Shown here: positions 6,641 to 6,887 of the stretch, piece by piece
How the letters are laid out: every line of letters begins with the position of its first letter
Position numbering within the stretch: the stretch's first letter is position 1
Assembly (NCBI GenBank): GCA_023247935.1
Contig: JAHFFM010000104.1
Coordinates: 1-6,887, forward strand
Reading direction: 5' to 3'
From: Candidatus Omnitrophota bacterium
GTDB taxonomy: Bacteria > Omnitrophota > Gorgyraeia > 2-02-FULL-51-18
Length of the DNA: 6,887 nucleotides
The notes under the pieces: model-generated
What the model was told of the DNA's origin: nothing
What the model saw: the letters and a program-made list of their open reading frames with translations, nothing else
Databases searched by the model: none
Translations under genes and position numbers: made by a program

Positions 6641-6887
6641 CTAACCATTTATTTTCTTGGAAGGTTTAATCTTTTCTTTTATATCATCTGCTGGTAAATA
6701 GACGAAGCTCTTTCCCTTTGTGATTTTGGTTAAAAATGCCCTCTCTTCCAAATCCATCAAATCAGTTCTGGAAGTTTCATACGTAACACCATAAAGATTC
6801 ATATGAGACTCTATTGTGTAATAAGACCCCGGTTTCGTTAAAGCGTGGTATAGAAGTTGGGATTGCCTAACATTAAGATCCGGATAT
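6641..6887 (-). CDS. Fic-family protein, C-terminal winged-helix part only
   Basis: An open minus-strand frame enters from the right edge and ends at TAG (6643-6641), giving 81 residues; the start lies outside the window. The fragment DLNVRQSQLLYHALTKPG, then SYYTIESHMNLYGVTYETSR, then TDLMDLEERAFLTKITKGKS matches the C-terminal winged-helix region of Fic-domain proteins. Those carry the typical pattern LN.RQ..LL.HAL..PG..YT...H...GV.Y.TARTDL..L...G.L. Here the usual TAR is TSR and the usual G before L is A-F. The catalytic Fic motif HxFxxGNGR would lie upstream, outside the window, so AMP-transferase activity cannot be judged. The helix-turn-helix suggests DNA binding or autoregulation in this group. 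The Lys-rich tail KEKIKPSKKING ends the protein. Base composition is about 35% GC, against about 55% in the neighbouring gene. Confidence 0.8.
   Translation of the reverse strand, partial: YPDLNVRQSQLLYHALTKPGSYYTIESHMNLYGVTYETSRTDLMDLEERAFLTKITKGKSFVYLPADDIKEKIKPSKKING

Noticed and set aside
1..6887. Defence system, CRISPR array, tRNA or rRNA
   Set aside because: No spaced direct repeats, cas-like proteins, tRNA cloverleaf or rRNA sequence was seen; the Fic fragment alone is not evidence of a defence system.

Overview
The window is bacterial chromosomal DNA anchored by a nearly complete gyrA, the DNA gyrase A subunit, whose first codons lie off the left edge. The lineage cannot be fixed from the sequence. 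GyrA is conventional, GC content is close to 50% over most of the window, and none of the four visible start codons has a clear Shine-Dalgarno sequence. My impression is an uncultivated environmental lineage, with Omnitrophota or another PVC-related group as a weak guess only.

Layout: gyrA (1-2496, +) ends 3 bp before a 272-bp compound palindrome (2499-2770). This has perfect 33-bp inverted-repeat ends enclosing two long hairpins. A short leader with a weak terminator-like hairpin follows, then an alpha/beta hydrolase gene (2869-3660, +). After a short convergent gap come three minus-strand genes that look like one operon, read right to left: a RibD/dihydrofolate-reductase-like protein (6456-5767), a TMEM175/DUF1211 membrane protein (5789-5130, overlapping the previous gene by 23 bp), and a 12-helix MFS exporter of the EntS/MFS_3 type (5085-3784). 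The right edge holds the last 81 codons of a minus-strand Fic-family protein (6641-6887), seen as its C-terminal winged-helix region. This piece is clearly more AT-rich than the operon beside it.

How the genes relate: gyrA is housekeeping and functionally unrelated to the rest. The reductase-like protein, channel-like protein and exporter may be co-transcribed, but no shared pathway is evident. I see no defence system, CRISPR array, tRNA, rRNA or transposase gene. The most unusual feature is the compound palindrome after gyrA. Its two internal hairpins appear to be diverged copies of one repeat family placed in opposite orientations inside a common inverted-repeat frame.
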